The translations under genes and the position numbers were made by a program. This document shows positions 42,301 to 54,442 of a DNA stretch of 64,000 bases, one piece after another. Each line of letters starts with the position of its first letter. Position 1 is the stretch's first letter. The notes under the pieces are model-generated. The model saw only the letters and a list, made by a program, of their open reading frames with translations, did not search any database and was not told the origin of the DNA. Source of the DNA: Anodontia alba (lineage: Eukaryota; Mollusca; Bivalvia; Lucinida; Lucinidae); the NCBI GenBank assembly GCA_964016985.1, contig OZ024828.1, positions 13,070,242 through 13,134,241 on the forward strand, written 5' to 3'.

Positions 42301-42759
42301 TTTATGGAAGTAAAAATCCCGTTTTCAAATTGCTATCGACCAATCAAATTGCACTAAATAATTGTAAGCCCTGTTGAGTTTATATCATAATATGATAAAA
42401 ACGGTGGCATTTTAGAAAACATGTCTACATGCGTATAATCTAATTTTGTTTTCGTTTTAGCAGCCTGTTTTCTGCCATGTGCCGCCTTCATCGGAATATC
42501 CTGGTCAAGTGATCTTCATCAACAGTCGTATTGAAAGTAACAGACGGACTTTAACAATTACAACTCTCTGGGAAAATTCAGCAGACGACAAACTGATTAA
42601 ATTTTTCCGTTTTCTTTTTTTTTTTTTTTTTTTTATTTGCACGAAATATCAAACTCATAAAAAAAAAAGAAAAAGAAATCAAAGTGCCGTGTGCTGAAAT
42701 TTTTACCCAGCATGCTAAGCATTAAAACAAGGTCATTTTACATGTGTAGTAGAAATATT

Positions 42760-43039
42760 CATTACGAAAAAACGCCTATGCAAATATATAGAAAATTTCA
42801 CCTCCAACAACTGAAAATTTTTAGATAAAAAAACGATATTTTTTCATATTTCTGCTCAAAACATAGATTGTGGGTACTCGTTAGAACCGCCTCGGCGGCG
42901 AGGCGGTTCTAACGAGCACCCACAGTCTATGTTTTTAGCAGATATAAGAAAAATAATGTTTATCCCTGTAAACCCCAGTTTTACTATATAAAAGTGGGGT
43001 ATAAGGAAGTCAAAAATATATAGGCATGTTTTTGTGATG
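42760..43039 (+). mobile_element. MITE family A, complete
   Basis: The centre is expanded to CCTCGGCGGCGAGG. Confidence 0.92.
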
Positions 43040-43044
43040 TTAAG

Positions 43045-43480
43045 GCTCAAGTCAGCTATTGTGATCACCCTGTGTCCGTCGTCCGCTGTCAACATTTTCT
43101 TTAAATGACATCTCTTAAACTACTGGACCAAATTCTACCAAACTTTACAGAAATGTTTCACTTGAGGCTTATTACCTCAATTGCTCAAATTGTTCCTTTC
43201 CGCTGAACAAGATAGCCGCTAGAGCTTAAAATAAAGACTCTTTAAACGACATCTCCTCCTAGGCCAGTCACCAGATTTCAAAATAATATCACAGAAATGT
43301 TCATCTTATGCATCTATATCAAAATGGCTAAAATGGTTCCACTCAGCTGAACAAAATGGCTGCCAGAGTTATAACTTTAATAAAAGTTAAACGACATCTC
43401 ATAGTTTAATTGCCCAATTTAAAAATAATTTCACATAGTAGAAATGGCTATTTTCAATAACTACTATGTCCAAAGGGCCT
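43045..43480 (+). repeat. Noncoding repeat beginning 'ctcaagtcagctattgtgat'
   Basis: 'tgtccgtcgtccgctg' is followed by about three units of 'acgacatctc' ... 'ctga(a)caaaatggctgcc'. It is akin to the arrays at 45290 and 48120, which also start with an agctca stem and gtccgtcgtccg. Confidence 0.6.
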
Positions 43481-43499
43481 CAAATGCAAAAGTAGGTTA

Positions 43500-44330
43500 A
43501 CCAGTTACGACTTTTGTGTTCTGCACGTTGTTTTATAGTGCTTTACATTTGTGATAAGTTTCATCAAAATATCTGGAACGGTTTTCAACTTACAGACCGG
43601 ACACGGGTACATGGTAGACATGGCCATGTTCAATGTTCAAAGGCAATGTCTCCAGAGCTACGGTTCATGTATTCTGCACGTCGTCTTGTAGTGTTTTATA
43701 TTTGTATGAAGTTTCATGAAAAATATCTCGAACGGTTTTCAACTTAAAGAGCGGACACGAGTACATGGTAGAAATTGCTGTGTTCAAAGTTGAAAGGACA
43801 ATCTCCAAAAGTAGTCAAACCAGAGTTACGATTCATGTGTTCTGCACGTCGTCTTATAGTGCTTTACATTTGTGTGAAGTTTATTGAAAAAATCCCTTAC
43901 GGTATCAGAGTTATAGAGCGGACACGAATGATGGAAGCGCTGACGGACGGAAGGACAACATTTCGGACGGTATAACATAATACCCGTGTCCAATCTGTAA
44001 GATGCAAAACGCTCCAGATATTTTGATGAAACTTCACACAAATGTAAACCATCATGAGACGAGGTGCAGAACACAAGATGGGTAACTCTGGTTAACCGTC
44101 TTTTGGAGTTATGGCCTCTGAACTTTGAAAATAGTGAATTCTGTAATATATTTGTGTCCACTCTGTAGCTTGAAAACTATTTGATATATTTTCTTGAAAC
44201 TTCATGCAAATGTATAACAATATGATACAAATTTCGAAAGACTAGAACCGTAACTCAGACTTACTTGCGTTTGGAGTTTCCGCCCTTGGAACATTGTCAA
44301 TAAAAATCCAAGTCATATATGTGTGCCCTT
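43500..44330. repeat. About 150-bp units, three direct then two inverted
   Basis: 'tgtgttctgcacgtcgtctt' plus 'atagtgctttacatttgtg' occurs near 43515, 43672 and 43838, then in inverted orientation near 44040 and 44190. Confidence 0.75.
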
Positions 44331-44639
44331 TTTATAACTTGAAAATGGTTTCAGAAATTCCCTTGCATCCTTGCAAAAATGTAAAAGGACTTAATATGTA
44401 GAACACATTTTATTTATGACAGAGTTAGGGCACGTTTTATGTAAATGCAGCGCTTTTATTGTTTATAATATGCTTTAATATAGGTATCGCACCCCTAAAT
44501 GTGAAAACTGTTATAAATGTAATAAGGCCCTGTAAATGTTATAACTTTTTTCCACAAATGTGAAAACAAATATCGTAGCGACGGTAAATTTGAAAACTGT
44601 TTCTTATTTTACGACAACCAAAAGGTTTCATTATGACAA

Positions 44640-44900
44640 TAAATTGGTTAGTTTATGACAGTTTGTGACTTTGTGACACTGTATATGTTACTTTATCACA
44701 TTGTATAGGTAACTTTTCGACAGTATACACCCTACTTAACAAGTGTATAAGCCACCTTATAACACTGTATATGTTTCTTTATGGCAGTGGACAGGTGACT
44801 TCAATACAGTATAGAGGGTATTCTACGACAGTGTATATGTAAATTTTTTGAGTATATAAGTTACTTTATGACTACGACTAGGTTACTTAATGACAAGGCA
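44640..44900 (+). repeat. Short degenerate tandem repeat, about 30-bp unit
   Basis: 'gacactgtatatgttacttt' variants occur about eight times. Confidence 0.7.
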
Positions 44901-44937
44901 ATAAGGTACTTTCTGACAGTTTTTTTATTACATTATA

Positions 44938-45278
44938 CAGTCGAACTTCGATGGCTCGAACCCCTTTGGGACCATGAAAATTTGTTCGAGACAGCGGTAG
45001 TTACTATTAGTGCCACACCAGGAGGCACAATGGAGATAATTGTGGGGTATCTTTTCGGTGTTCTATATTTTAAATGTATGTTGTGTGTACTCATTAGAAT
45101 CGCCTCATAGAGGCGATTCTAATGAGTACACACAACATACATTTACAAGATAAAAGAAGAAAATCTCCCTAAGTTATCCGTATATCGTATTTGGAGGAAA
45201 TCCCTGCGGACTCAAGAACGTGTTCGAGTCATCCATGGTAAACGAGCCATCGGGGTTCGAGCCACTGAAGTTCTACTG
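44938..45278 (+). mobile_element. MITE family C, complete, TA duplication, cassette-1 hairpin
   Basis: TA-CAGTCGAACTTCGATGGCTC...GAGCCACTGAAGTTCTACTG-TA. The internal palindrome 'atgtatgttgtgtgtactca' plus 'ttagaatcgcctc' is centred on ATAGAG and related to the family-A core. The ends resemble pogo/Tigger elements. Confidence 0.88.
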
Positions 45279-45289
45279 TATACGTTATT

Positions 45290-45545
45290 AGCTCACCTGA
45301 GTCGAAAGCTCAAGTGAGCTATAAGTATGCCCATGCTTTCCGTCGTCCGTCGTCTGTTGATCTCTGTTCACATTTTCAAAGTTGCATATTTCTAAAGGCA
45401 GTTGGCCAATCTTGACAAAATTTAATGTGAAGCATCATGCATCACTGGGCAGTGGGAAAGGCTGCATTAGGTTTTGGGGCAGATCAGATGAAAACTCTGG
45501 TTGCAATGGCAATATTTAGCTCTCATAGACATATAATGGGATTTT
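45290..45545 (+). repeat. Noncoding repeat starting with an agctcacctgag stem
   Basis: 'ttagctcacctgagtcgaaa' pairs with 'gctcaagtgagcta', then 'ccgtcgtccgtcgtctg'. Leaders of this type are familiar from bivalve genomes (recall, not searched). Confidence 0.6.
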
Positions 45546-45547
45546 TT

Positions 45548-47331
45548 ATGCCCCCGCCATTTTCAATGGGGATGGGGTGCATATAGTATCACCGCTGTCC
45601 GTACGTACGTCCGTCCCGTCCGTCCGTCCCGTCCCGTACGTAACACTTTTGGTTTCCTTGCGATATATTTTAAAAGGACTGGTGTATTGGATTGAAATTT
45701 TATACAGGTATATAATCATATAATATAGGCCAAGTTCGATCTAGGGTAAAATCCACCAATTATTTTGGGAGTTATGGCCCTTTTCAACTTTGAAAAATTT
45801 TCAACTTTGAAAAATGGTTTCCGTGCGATATCTTTGGAAAGGATTGGTGTATTGGATTGAAATTTTGTACACAGGTATATAATCATAGGATGTAGGCCAA
45901 GTTCGATTTAGAGTAAAATCCGTTTATATTTTGGGAGTTATGGCCCTTTTTCAACTTTGAAAAATGGTTTCCGTTCCATAACTTTTGAAAAGATAAGTTT
46001 ATTGGATTCATATTTTATACACAAGCATATAATTATAAAATATATGTCAAATTCGATTTAGGGTAAAATCCACCAATTATTTTTGAAGTTACGGCCCTTT
46101 ATCAATGTTGAAAAATAGTTGAAAAATGGTTTCTGCTCGATATATTTTGAAACGATTAGTGTATTGGATTCAAATTTTATACACAGGTATATAATCATAA
46201 AATGTTGGTCAAGTACTATTTAGGGTAAAATCCACCAATTATTTTTGGAGTTATGGCCCTTTTTCAACTTTGAAAAATGGTTTCCGTTCCATAACATTTG
46301 AAAAGATTAGTGAATTGGATTCATATTTTATACACAAGCATATAATTATAAAATGTAGGTCAAGTTTGATTTAGAGTAACATCCACCAGTTATTTTGGAG
46401 TTACGGCCCTTTATCAGTGTGGTAAAATAGTTGAAATATGGTTTCCGTTCGATATCTTTTGAAAAGATAAGTGTATTGGATTCAAATTTTATACACAGGT
46501 ATATAATCATAAAATGTATGTCAAATTGGATTTAGGGTAAAATCCACCAATTATTTTTTGAGTTATAGCCCTTTGTTCAACTTTGAAAAATGGTTTCCGT
46601 TCCATAACATTTGAAAAGATTAGTGAATTGGATTCACATTTTATACACAAACATATAATTATAAAATATAGGTCAAGTTTGAGTAAGGGTAAAATCCACC
46701 AATAATTTTGGAGTTACGGCCCTTTATCAATATTGAAAAATAGTAGAAAAATGGTTTCTGTTCGATATCTTTTGAAAAGATTAGTGTATTGGATTCAAAT
46801 TTTATACACAGATATATAATCGTAAAATGTATGTCAACTTGGATTTAGGGTAAAATCCAACGATTATTTTTGGAGTTATGACCCTTTTTCAGCTTTGAAA
46901 AATGGTTTCTGTTCCATAACTTTTGAAAAGATTAGTGAATTGGATTCATATTTTATACACAAGCATATAATTATAAAATATAGGTCAATTTTGATTAAGG
47001 GTAAAATCCACGAATTATATTTGGTGTTACAGCCCTTTTTAAACGTTGGAAAATAGTTTCAGTTTCATATCTTTTGAAAACGTTTGTGTATTGAATTTAA
47101 ATTTAACACAGAGGTATATAATCATAAAATAGAGGTCATGTTCAAAGTAGGGTAAAATCAACCCATTATTATGGGAGTTATGGCCCATTTTTACTTTCAA
47201 AAGATGTTTTCCTTTCGGTATTTTTTTTAAAAAAGATTGATTTGTCCCTTTTTTCATTTTTTGCAAAATACCTGCGTGTGGTTGAGGATGGCCCTGGGCG
47301 GGGGCATCTGTGTCATACTGACACAGTTCTA
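45548..47331 (+). mobile_element. Array element with terminal hairpin and CTAG end (Helitron-like candidate)
   Basis: Begins 'tatgcccccgccattttcaa' folding with 'tggggatggggtgcata', then gtccgtcc repeats. About ten units of 150-165 bp follow ('tattggattcaaattttata' ... 'ggagttatggccctttttca'). It ends 'gcgggggcatctgtgtcata' 'ctgacacagttctag': a TGTGTC/GACACA hairpin 5 bases before CTAG, the layout of Helitron 3' ends. Confidence 0.6.
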
Positions 47332-47400
47332 GTTTTTTCTTGAAAAAAAATTCTACTTTGAAACCACGAGGCACAGAGCTTTCATATTTAGTATATAGTA

Positions 47401-47811
47401 ATGGCTAGTGGTCCCATACATAAATCCTGCCAACTGATCCCCCAGGGTCTAAATATGCCCCGCCCCGGGCTCCCATCGGCTTATAAGGGGAAAGAATTCA
47501 AAACTCTTCTCCAAAAGCATTTAACGGTTGAAACGGACGGGAGCTGGACTCTAAACGCACAAATGGTCAAAGAACGTTTTGACCGCTGTTCGGTTGTAAA
47601 TCATTCGCTAACTGGTAATTATCCGCTACTCAACGTTTCTCAAACGACACTAAAACGGTCGCCAACATTCACAGTGCATTCCTCGTGCGTTACAAGGCCG
47701 GTCAATGAACGTTTTGTAAGAGAGTCGGGTTTCGGCGACGAACGTTTCACCACCGTCTTGACTTCTGCAACGATTCTTCTGTCCGTTAGACGAACGTTGG
47801 ACGGGCGTTAG
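47401..47811 (+). other. Unrecognised 136-codon open frame
   Basis: Starts MASGPIHKSCQLIPQGLNMP and lies between two noncoding arrays. There is no signal peptide, no domain I recognise and no clear splice signals. The end repeats 'gaacgttttgac', 'gaacgtttcacc' and 'gaacgttggacg', suggesting an old repeat. Probably not a gene. Confidence 0.15.
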
Positions 47812-48114
47812 TGCAGGACAGTGTAGTTAGTGCAGGACAGTGTAGGTTGACTGTAGCATAAGCCTCAGTCAGACTACATCCTTATGCGAGTTTGCTGTTG
47901 CGTACATGCGACGTTTACAATTTGGCAATTTTAATATAATCAAATTTTTGCCTCCGCGAGGTTATTCTAAAAGAAAAATAATTTAAGGACACTCTTTGAA
48001 TGTCGACCGACCGAGGTCGGTGTACATTTCGACGGGTTGTGCAATAACCCAGCAACAGCAATCTGTCCTTCAGAATAGCGATCCATGACTGAGAAGACTG
48101 AGAACAGTCTCATT

Positions 48115-49612
48115 ACTTGTCTTTTATTAGCTCAGCTGGAGCTTTGCTCCAGGTCACCTTATGCCATGGCCTGTTGTCCGTCGTCCGTCCATCGTCGGTC
48201 TTAGCTTTTCACATTTTCGACATATCCTCCAGAACCATAAGTTTGATTGAGCTGAAACTTAGTGGGAGGCATTGTGGCAACATGGAGATCCAGAATTGCT
48301 AAAATCGTTACGTTTTGTTGTCTAAGAATGCGGCCAAGGCGGCCATCTTGAAATTCTTCAAACGATCTCATCCCAAACCATAAATTGAATTGAGCCGAAA
48401 CTTGATGAGAGGCATCGGAGCAACATAGAGATTCAGAATTTCTAAAATCGTTTCATTTCGATATCCAAGATCTTGAAATTTTCAAACAACATCTCCTCCA
48501 AAACTGTAAGTTGGATTGAGCCGAAACTCGATGGGAAGCATTGGAGTGATATAGAGATTCAGAATAGTTGAAATCATTCCGTTCCAATATCCAAGATGGC
48601 CGCCATGGTGGCCATCTTGGAAATAATCAAACCACGTCTGCTCCCGGATTGAGCCTAAACTTGGTGGGAGACATTGGGGTAGACTTCGAGATTTACAATT
48701 GCTATATTCGTTTTGTTCCAATATCCAAGATGGCAACCATGGTCGCCATCTTGAAAATCTTCATAAACGACATCTGTGCTCAAGTCCGATCGAGCTGAAA
48801 CTTGGCGGGAGGCATTGGCGAGACAGGGAAATTTAGAATTGCTACAATTTGTTTCATTCTGACATCCAAGATGGCCGCCACGGTGAAAGGCATTGGGGTG
48901 ACAATGAGATTCAGAATTGTTAAACCATTTTGTTACGATATCTTCCATGGCCGCCAGAGCAGCCATCTTGAAGATCTTCAATTGTTTATGCTGTGGTCTG
49001 TTGACCATGGCCCGTTCTTATCTGTATGTCCGTCAGCAACTTTTAACATTCTGGACATTTTCATCAGAATCATATCCATGATGGTCGCCATGGCGGCCAT
49101 CTTGAAAGTTTTTAATCGTTATCTGCTCCCGAACCATAAGTAGGGTGGAGCGGAAATTTGGTTGAAGGCATTTCGGCAGCATGGTAATGTAGAATTGCTA
49201 AAATAGTTCCGTTCTAATATCCAAGATGACTACCATGGCAACCATCTGGAAATCTTCAAATCACATCTGCTCCTGATGGTAGCCATCTTGAAATCTTCAA
49301 ATCACATCTGCTCCCGAACGGTAAGTCTAATTGAGCTTAAACTTGATGGGAGGCATTGGGGTGTTGTGGAAATTCAGAATTGCTAAAATTGTTCTGTTCC
49401 AATATCCAATATGGCCGCAATGGCGGCCTTTTTGAAATTCTTCAAACCACATCTTCTCCCAAACCGTGTCAGATTGAGCCGAAACTGAATGGGAGTCATC
49501 AGAGTGACATGAAGATATGCATGTGAATTGCTATATCTTTCAGTTCCAATATCCAAGATGGCGGCAATGGTGGCAATCTTAAAACTCTTCAAACAACTTC
49601 AGATTCTGGATT
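48115..49612 (+). repeat. About nine tandem units of about 150 bp with 'ccaagatggccgccatgg' palindromes
   Basis: The leader is 'ttagctcagctggagctttg' stem and 'gttgtccgtcgtccgtcc'. Units carry 'gagccgaaacttgatgggag', 'gcattggagtg', 'gaaattcagaattgctaaa' and 'ccaagatggccgccatggtg' 'gccatcttg'. Each palindrome holds two facing AAGATGGC motifs, which match the YY1 core. Confidence 0.8.
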
Positions 49613-49698
49613 GCTAAAGGCAATCTGATCCGATAGCCAAGCTGGCCACCATGGCGCAATGTAACATATCAAGATCAGCCAAATTAGATATCCAAGTT

Positions 49699-49976
49699 CA
49701 TCACGAAAACATACCTATATAATTTTGACCCCCTTAAACCCCACTTTTATACAGTAAAACTGGGGTTTACAGGGGTATACATTATTTTTCTTATTTCTGC
49801 TCAAAACATATACTGTGGGTAGTTATTAGAACCGCCTCGGCGAGGCGGTTCTAACGAATACCCGCAATCTATATTTTGTGCAGAAATATGAAAGATCTTT
49901 GAGTTTTTTATCTGAAAATTTTCAGTTTTTGGAGATAAAAATTTATAAATATTTGAATAGGCGTGTTTTCGTAATG
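49699..49976 (-). mobile_element. MITE family A, complete, arms diverged
   Basis: Left arm 'gtgggtagttattagaaccg', right arm 'cggttctaacgaatacccgc'. Centre CCTCGGCGAGG. Confidence 0.9.
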
Positions 49977-50181
49977 TAGCGATATCTGGCCAACCTGGGC
50001 CTCTAGTATTAGGTGACACCACATTTGAATGCCCCAAAAGTTACAATTGCCGTTATTACGCCTCAGGCACACGTTCAATGCCACAAACGTTTCATCAGGG
50101 CAGTGCTAACACAACATCAACCACTGCTACGAAAGTATTTCTTACGTCGTACATACGTTAAGCTACGCCAAGGTAACCACA

Positions 50182-50458
50182 AAACGGAAACACGCCTATT
50201 CAAATATATAGAAAATTTCACCTCCAAAACCTGAAAATTTTCAGGTAAAAAACTCTGATATTTTTTCATATTTCTGCTCAAAACATAGAAAGTGGGTACT
50301 CGTTAGAACCGCCTCCGCGAGGCGGTTCTAACGGTACCCACAATCTATGTTTTGAGCAAAAAATAAGAAAAATAATGTATACCCCTGTAAGCCCCAGTTT
50401 TCCTACATAAAATTGGGGTTTAAGGGGGTCAAAACAATATAGGCGTGTTTTCGTGATG
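50182..50458 (+). mobile_element. MITE family A, left end damaged
   Basis: Left end AAACGGAAACACGCC; centre CCTCCGCGAGG. Confidence 0.9.
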
Positions 50459-50786
50459 AAATGTTTGCGATTCAAGCATAGCAGACACGCTAGTGTTATC
50501 TGAGGTAAACAAAATAATGAAGGTCAGGGGGTTCCCCAGTTACATTTCAACGTCTATCTCCGTCATCAAGTGGAAGAGCGAACGAACAGGAACATTCAAA
50601 TGCATAATATTATATGGATCTACTATTATTGTGAGGCTTACCTCGTGATGCCAGACAGTGGTCCTCGGGACGGTTTTTCTATCATTCCTTTGCACCAAAG
50701 ATATATCCTTATATTCTATCCCAGGGTTAAATCCAGGATTTTCTTATCTGTTGTGCAAAAATCAACTAAACAACTAGCTCAGTGAC

Positions 50787-50965
50787 AGCTGCCTCTTCCT
50801 CTACTCAGACCTCTAGCGAGGTGATTACAAAGCTAGATAGGACAAAACAAACACAAAGACAAAACGGCGACATGTAGTGATACAAAGAACAAACAATATC
50901 AGTACATAGACTGTCGCCCTAGACTAACACTGTCCTTCGAGAGTGTTCGAATAAAATTAACCACA
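50787..50965 (+). repeat. Family F repeat, partial
   Basis: 'cagctgcctcttcctctact' then 'ctagcgaggtgattacaaag' and 'ctagataggacaaaacaaac' correspond to the middle of family F. Confidence 0.55.
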
Positions 50966-51262
50966 ACGTTACCAAAAGTACCTTCTGGCATGTGCTCCCA
51001 ATGAAGACTCACTTCAACTCTATTAGTGTTTGTTTTGGCTCTGACTCAGTTTATAATCGAATGATCAACAGTCTTTGTCTACGCCCATGTTAGAGTCTGA
51101 TATTAATCCGGAAGAACTCTTTGAAAGGTCATTGGCTGGTCCAATGCAATTTTCATGGACTGCTGTACGGTATTATAATCAAGTTTTAGCTCTCACAAAG
51201 AAGCTTGGTCTATGCTTAGCACACTTATTCATCATAGTGTTGAGAATAAGCTTTCAAGAACA

Positions 51263-51650
51263 AAAAAAAGGTAAGAGAAGAGGCCAGGGAGTGCCACAAT
51301 CACAAACCGCAGCCCTTCCCAGATTCCAATAGGAAGAGGAAACCGACAATCCAAACCAGCACAAATCGAACAACGTAAGAAAAGCACTAAGATAAGCTTT
51401 CTCTTCCCCAAGCGAGGTAATCGCAATGCTAAAAGGACTGAAAGACACAAGAACAAAATGACACAAGGTAAGACATAAAACAAATCACCTGGTAGAATAA
51501 ACCACAAAGCAACAAAGAGTAAGACTAACACCGGGACCACCGCCTTAGAACGGTCGGTAGAGTAAACCACCGGGGGGGTTTAAAGCACTTTTACAGCTAG
51601 CCAACTTCGCCCTGAGGAAAAGGTCTTTCCTTAGCGCACATTGTGTCCTA
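51263..51650 (+). repeat. Family F repeat, best copy
   Basis: 'aaaggtaagagaagaggcca' start, 'cttccccaagcgaggtaatc', 'gcaatgctaaaaggactgaa', 'aaaccacaaagcaacaaaga', 'accgccttagaacggtcggt', 'ttaaagcacttttacagc'. At least six further full or partial copies are in the window. The class is unknown. Confidence 0.75.
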
Positions 51651-51918
51651 AAAGTAGATCGCTTTTTAGAAAGATTATACTCGTTTGTCAATTGAGAACT
51701 TAACCACTTTGCTTTCTGTGTTGAACCACTGATGAGTTAGGCGTGTGAATTTTTGCTACAGCTTCAGATGCTATCTAGTCCTTTATTTTCTTTTATTGCA
51801 ATTTTGTAATTATTTGTTTACTGTGATGTTTACTGATGAGGTATAAGACCCTACGCGGACGGAATACATATTTGTAATTTTGAGCTGCATCAGAATTCTA
51901 GATGTGTTTGCGATCGAG

Positions 51919-52187
51919 TTAACTCTTTCGATGCCAAATGTCAGACGACATTTGTCGTCTGTTTTTTTTTTTTGTTTTTTTTTTTTTTTTTTTTGTTTGT
52001 TTTTTTTTTTTTTTTTTTTTGTTTTTTTTAACAAACTATCTCTTGAAAAGAAGTTTATTCGTAAAGTTGAAAGAATGAATGTCAAACAGCGTAGATCCAG
52101 ATGAGACGGCTTATATGAGCCATCTCATTTGGATCTATGCTGTTTGCAAAAGCCTTTTATTATCGCCTCTGGCAGTGAAAGAGTTAA
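51919..52187 (+). mobile_element. TTAA-type MITE family J, single cassette-2 hairpin
   Basis: TTAACTCTTTCGATGCCA...TGGCAGTGAAAGAGTTAA. It contains a gacgacatttgtcgtc stem, a T tract and the hairpin 'cgtagatccagatgagacgg' / 'ccatctcatttggatctatg'. Confidence 0.85.
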
Positions 52188-52621
52188 ACTATTTTACGGC
52201 CCACAGTAATGGTGTTTATTGACCGTTCCAAGGCGGTTACTCTGTTGCAGTCCTTTTTGTTTGTATGTCGGTTATTGCAAATGTATCGTTGTGCTTTATC
52301 ATTGCTTGTATCTCTTCTTCTCCACTTTTCTTTTCCTCGGGAAGATTGTGCTTCGGCTTTCGTCTGGGTAATCTCATTTATATTGCCTAACTAACCAATG
52401 TATCACCACAGACACTTTTCAGTATCTCTAATGAAACAAAGATGGAGGGTCGACCACAAGCTGGAAAGGAGAGCAAAACAAGACCACTATTAAAATTACG
52501 ATGAGCCGTACCAGAGACCAGTAAGTTCAGACTTATTTTGTTTGTAAACGATTTAGGATTGCGCCGTCATTTCATCTGCATTTCGGTCCTCCGCCATTAT
52601 ATTAAAGACGGTAGCAAAGCT

Positions 52622-52905
52622 CATTACGAAAACATGCCTGTTCGAATATACTGACAATTTTACCAAAAAAAAAAAAATGAAAATTTTCAGATAAAAAAGT
52701 CTGATATTTTTCATATTTCTGCTCAAAACATTAATTGTGGGTACCAGTTAGAACCGCCTCGACCAGGCGGTTCTAACGAGTACCCACAATCTATGTTTTT
52801 AAGCAGAAATAAGAAAAAATAATGTATACCCCTGTAAACCCCAGTTTTACTATATAAAAGTGGGGTTTGAGGGGGTCAAACTTATATAGGCATGTTTTCG
52901 TGATG
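52622..52905 (+). mobile_element. MITE family A, complete
   Basis: Centre CCTCGACCAGG; left arm 'ttaattgtgggtaccagtta'. Confidence 0.92.
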
Positions 52906-53129
52906 TGTTCAACATGACTGGGTTAACCCCTAAGAATCGGTTATCAACGTTATATCCTTTCACTTTATAGCGATAAATAAGCGTTTTAAATTGTTCTGGA
53001 AACAATCCGATCTCCCTAATATGTATGTGAAAACACACGGAAAATGCCAGAATCACGAAGCATCGCATTCACTAGAAGCGAAAGAAGAAGAGACGATGAG
53101 CAAAGAATAACAAAACAAACGTCATATAT

Positions 53130-53465
53130 AGTCGAACTTCAATGGCTCGAACATCTTTGGGACCACAGAAAATTGTTCGAGACATGGGTAGTTCGAGCCT
53201 CCTAGGGTTAATCATGGTGCCAGGTAAGGAAGCAAATAGCGATAATTTAGGTATTTTTTCTCGATTTTCTACACAATAATTGTATGTTGAGTGTAATTAG
53301 AATCGCCTCGATGATGCGATTGTAATAGTACACACAACATACAATTCCATGATAAAAGAAGGAAAAATGTCCCTAAATATTTGTTTTCTTGAGCTACTGG
53401 AAGGATTTTGTAGGGACTGAAAAACGAGTTCGAATCATCCACGGTAAACGAGCCATCCGGGTTCT
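53130..53465 (+). mobile_element. MITE family C, right end lost
   Basis: tatagtcgaacttcaatggc at the left; cassette 'gattgtaatagtacacacaa' diverged; ends at 'acgagccatccgggttc'. Confidence 0.7.
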
Positions 53466-53639
53466 GCGGTATTCGATTTTCAAAATAACCGGGATGGGCT
53501 CAATGATTCCAAAGGAAATAAAATATAACCTGTACTATGATGATGTACGGGGAGACTTTTTACGGCCACCACACGGCACAACACCAGCTACACTACTGTA
53601 AAATAAAAGTCAAAACGGATTTGCCTTTTGGAAATAAAA

Positions 53640-53840
53640 AATACACAAAATCATGATGTTCGGTTTGATTTAGTCTAAAGTCACCGACGCATGAACAAAG
53701 AACTGCTCAAGAGGAACCGCCTTGGAACAGTCAGTTGGAAAACTACTGGAGCTTAAACCAGTTTTATTCGAGCGAAGCTTTGCCCATAATTCGGATGCAG
53801 CTTCAAATTACCAGCATATGTTCGGTCCGCATAGGGGTTT
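53640..53840 (+). repeat. Family F repeat, diverged right part
   Basis: 'gaaccgccttggaacagtca' and 'gagcttaaaccagttttatt' correspond to the right part of the 51263 copy. Confidence 0.45.
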
Positions 53841-53876
53841 GCTAAAACAGTGAAAACCCATAACCACAAACACTGT

Positions 53877-54157
53877 CATTACGAAAACACGCCTATTCAA
53901 ATATATAGAAAATTTCACCTCCAAAAATTGAAAATTTTCGGATAAAAAAAACTCTTATATTTTTCATATTTCTGCTCAAAACATAGATTGTGGGTACTCG
54001 TTAGAACCGCCTCCGCGAGGCGGTTCTAACGAGTATCCACAATCTATGCTTTTGAGCAGAAATAAGAAAACAAATGTATACCCCTGTAAACCCCAGTTTT
54101 ACTATATAAAAGTGGGGTTCAAGGGAGTCAAAATTATATAGGCATGTTTTCGTGATG
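53877..54157 (+). mobile_element. MITE family A, complete
   Basis: Centre CCTCCGCGAGG. Its left flank 'cataaccacaaacactgt' is also found beside the copy at 55894. Confidence 0.92.
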
Positions 54158-54442
54158 TGATGAAACCATGTAAAGGGCTAAATGGCGATGTGAAGCCAGA
54201 ATACAAGAAAACCACACACGAAATCACGATAAGCTCGACCAAGATTTTTTCTGAGTTTGTAAATTGTTGCCATAAAACTCGGGGTCCGATAGACCCTGTC
54301 CAAGCAGCATTTTCTGGGCAGTGTTATATTTAGAAAATAATTCAGAGATATGCCGCCGATAAAATTTAGGAAACTTTTTATGGAATTTACGATATTATAC
54401 CTTTATTTCGTAATTTTAACCTTCAGAAGTTTATTACGGTCG

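Noticed and set aside
42461..42536. Possible exon (QPVFCHVPPSSEYPGQVIFI...) after 'ttttgttttcgttttag'
   Set aside because: It is open only in phase 0, which does not follow from the PAN exons, and the downstream part matches a repeat also seen at 11830-11860. The splice context alone is not enough.
45548..47331. CRISPR array
   Set aside because: The repeats are long (about 150-165 bp), diverged, without unique spacers and in a eukaryotic context.
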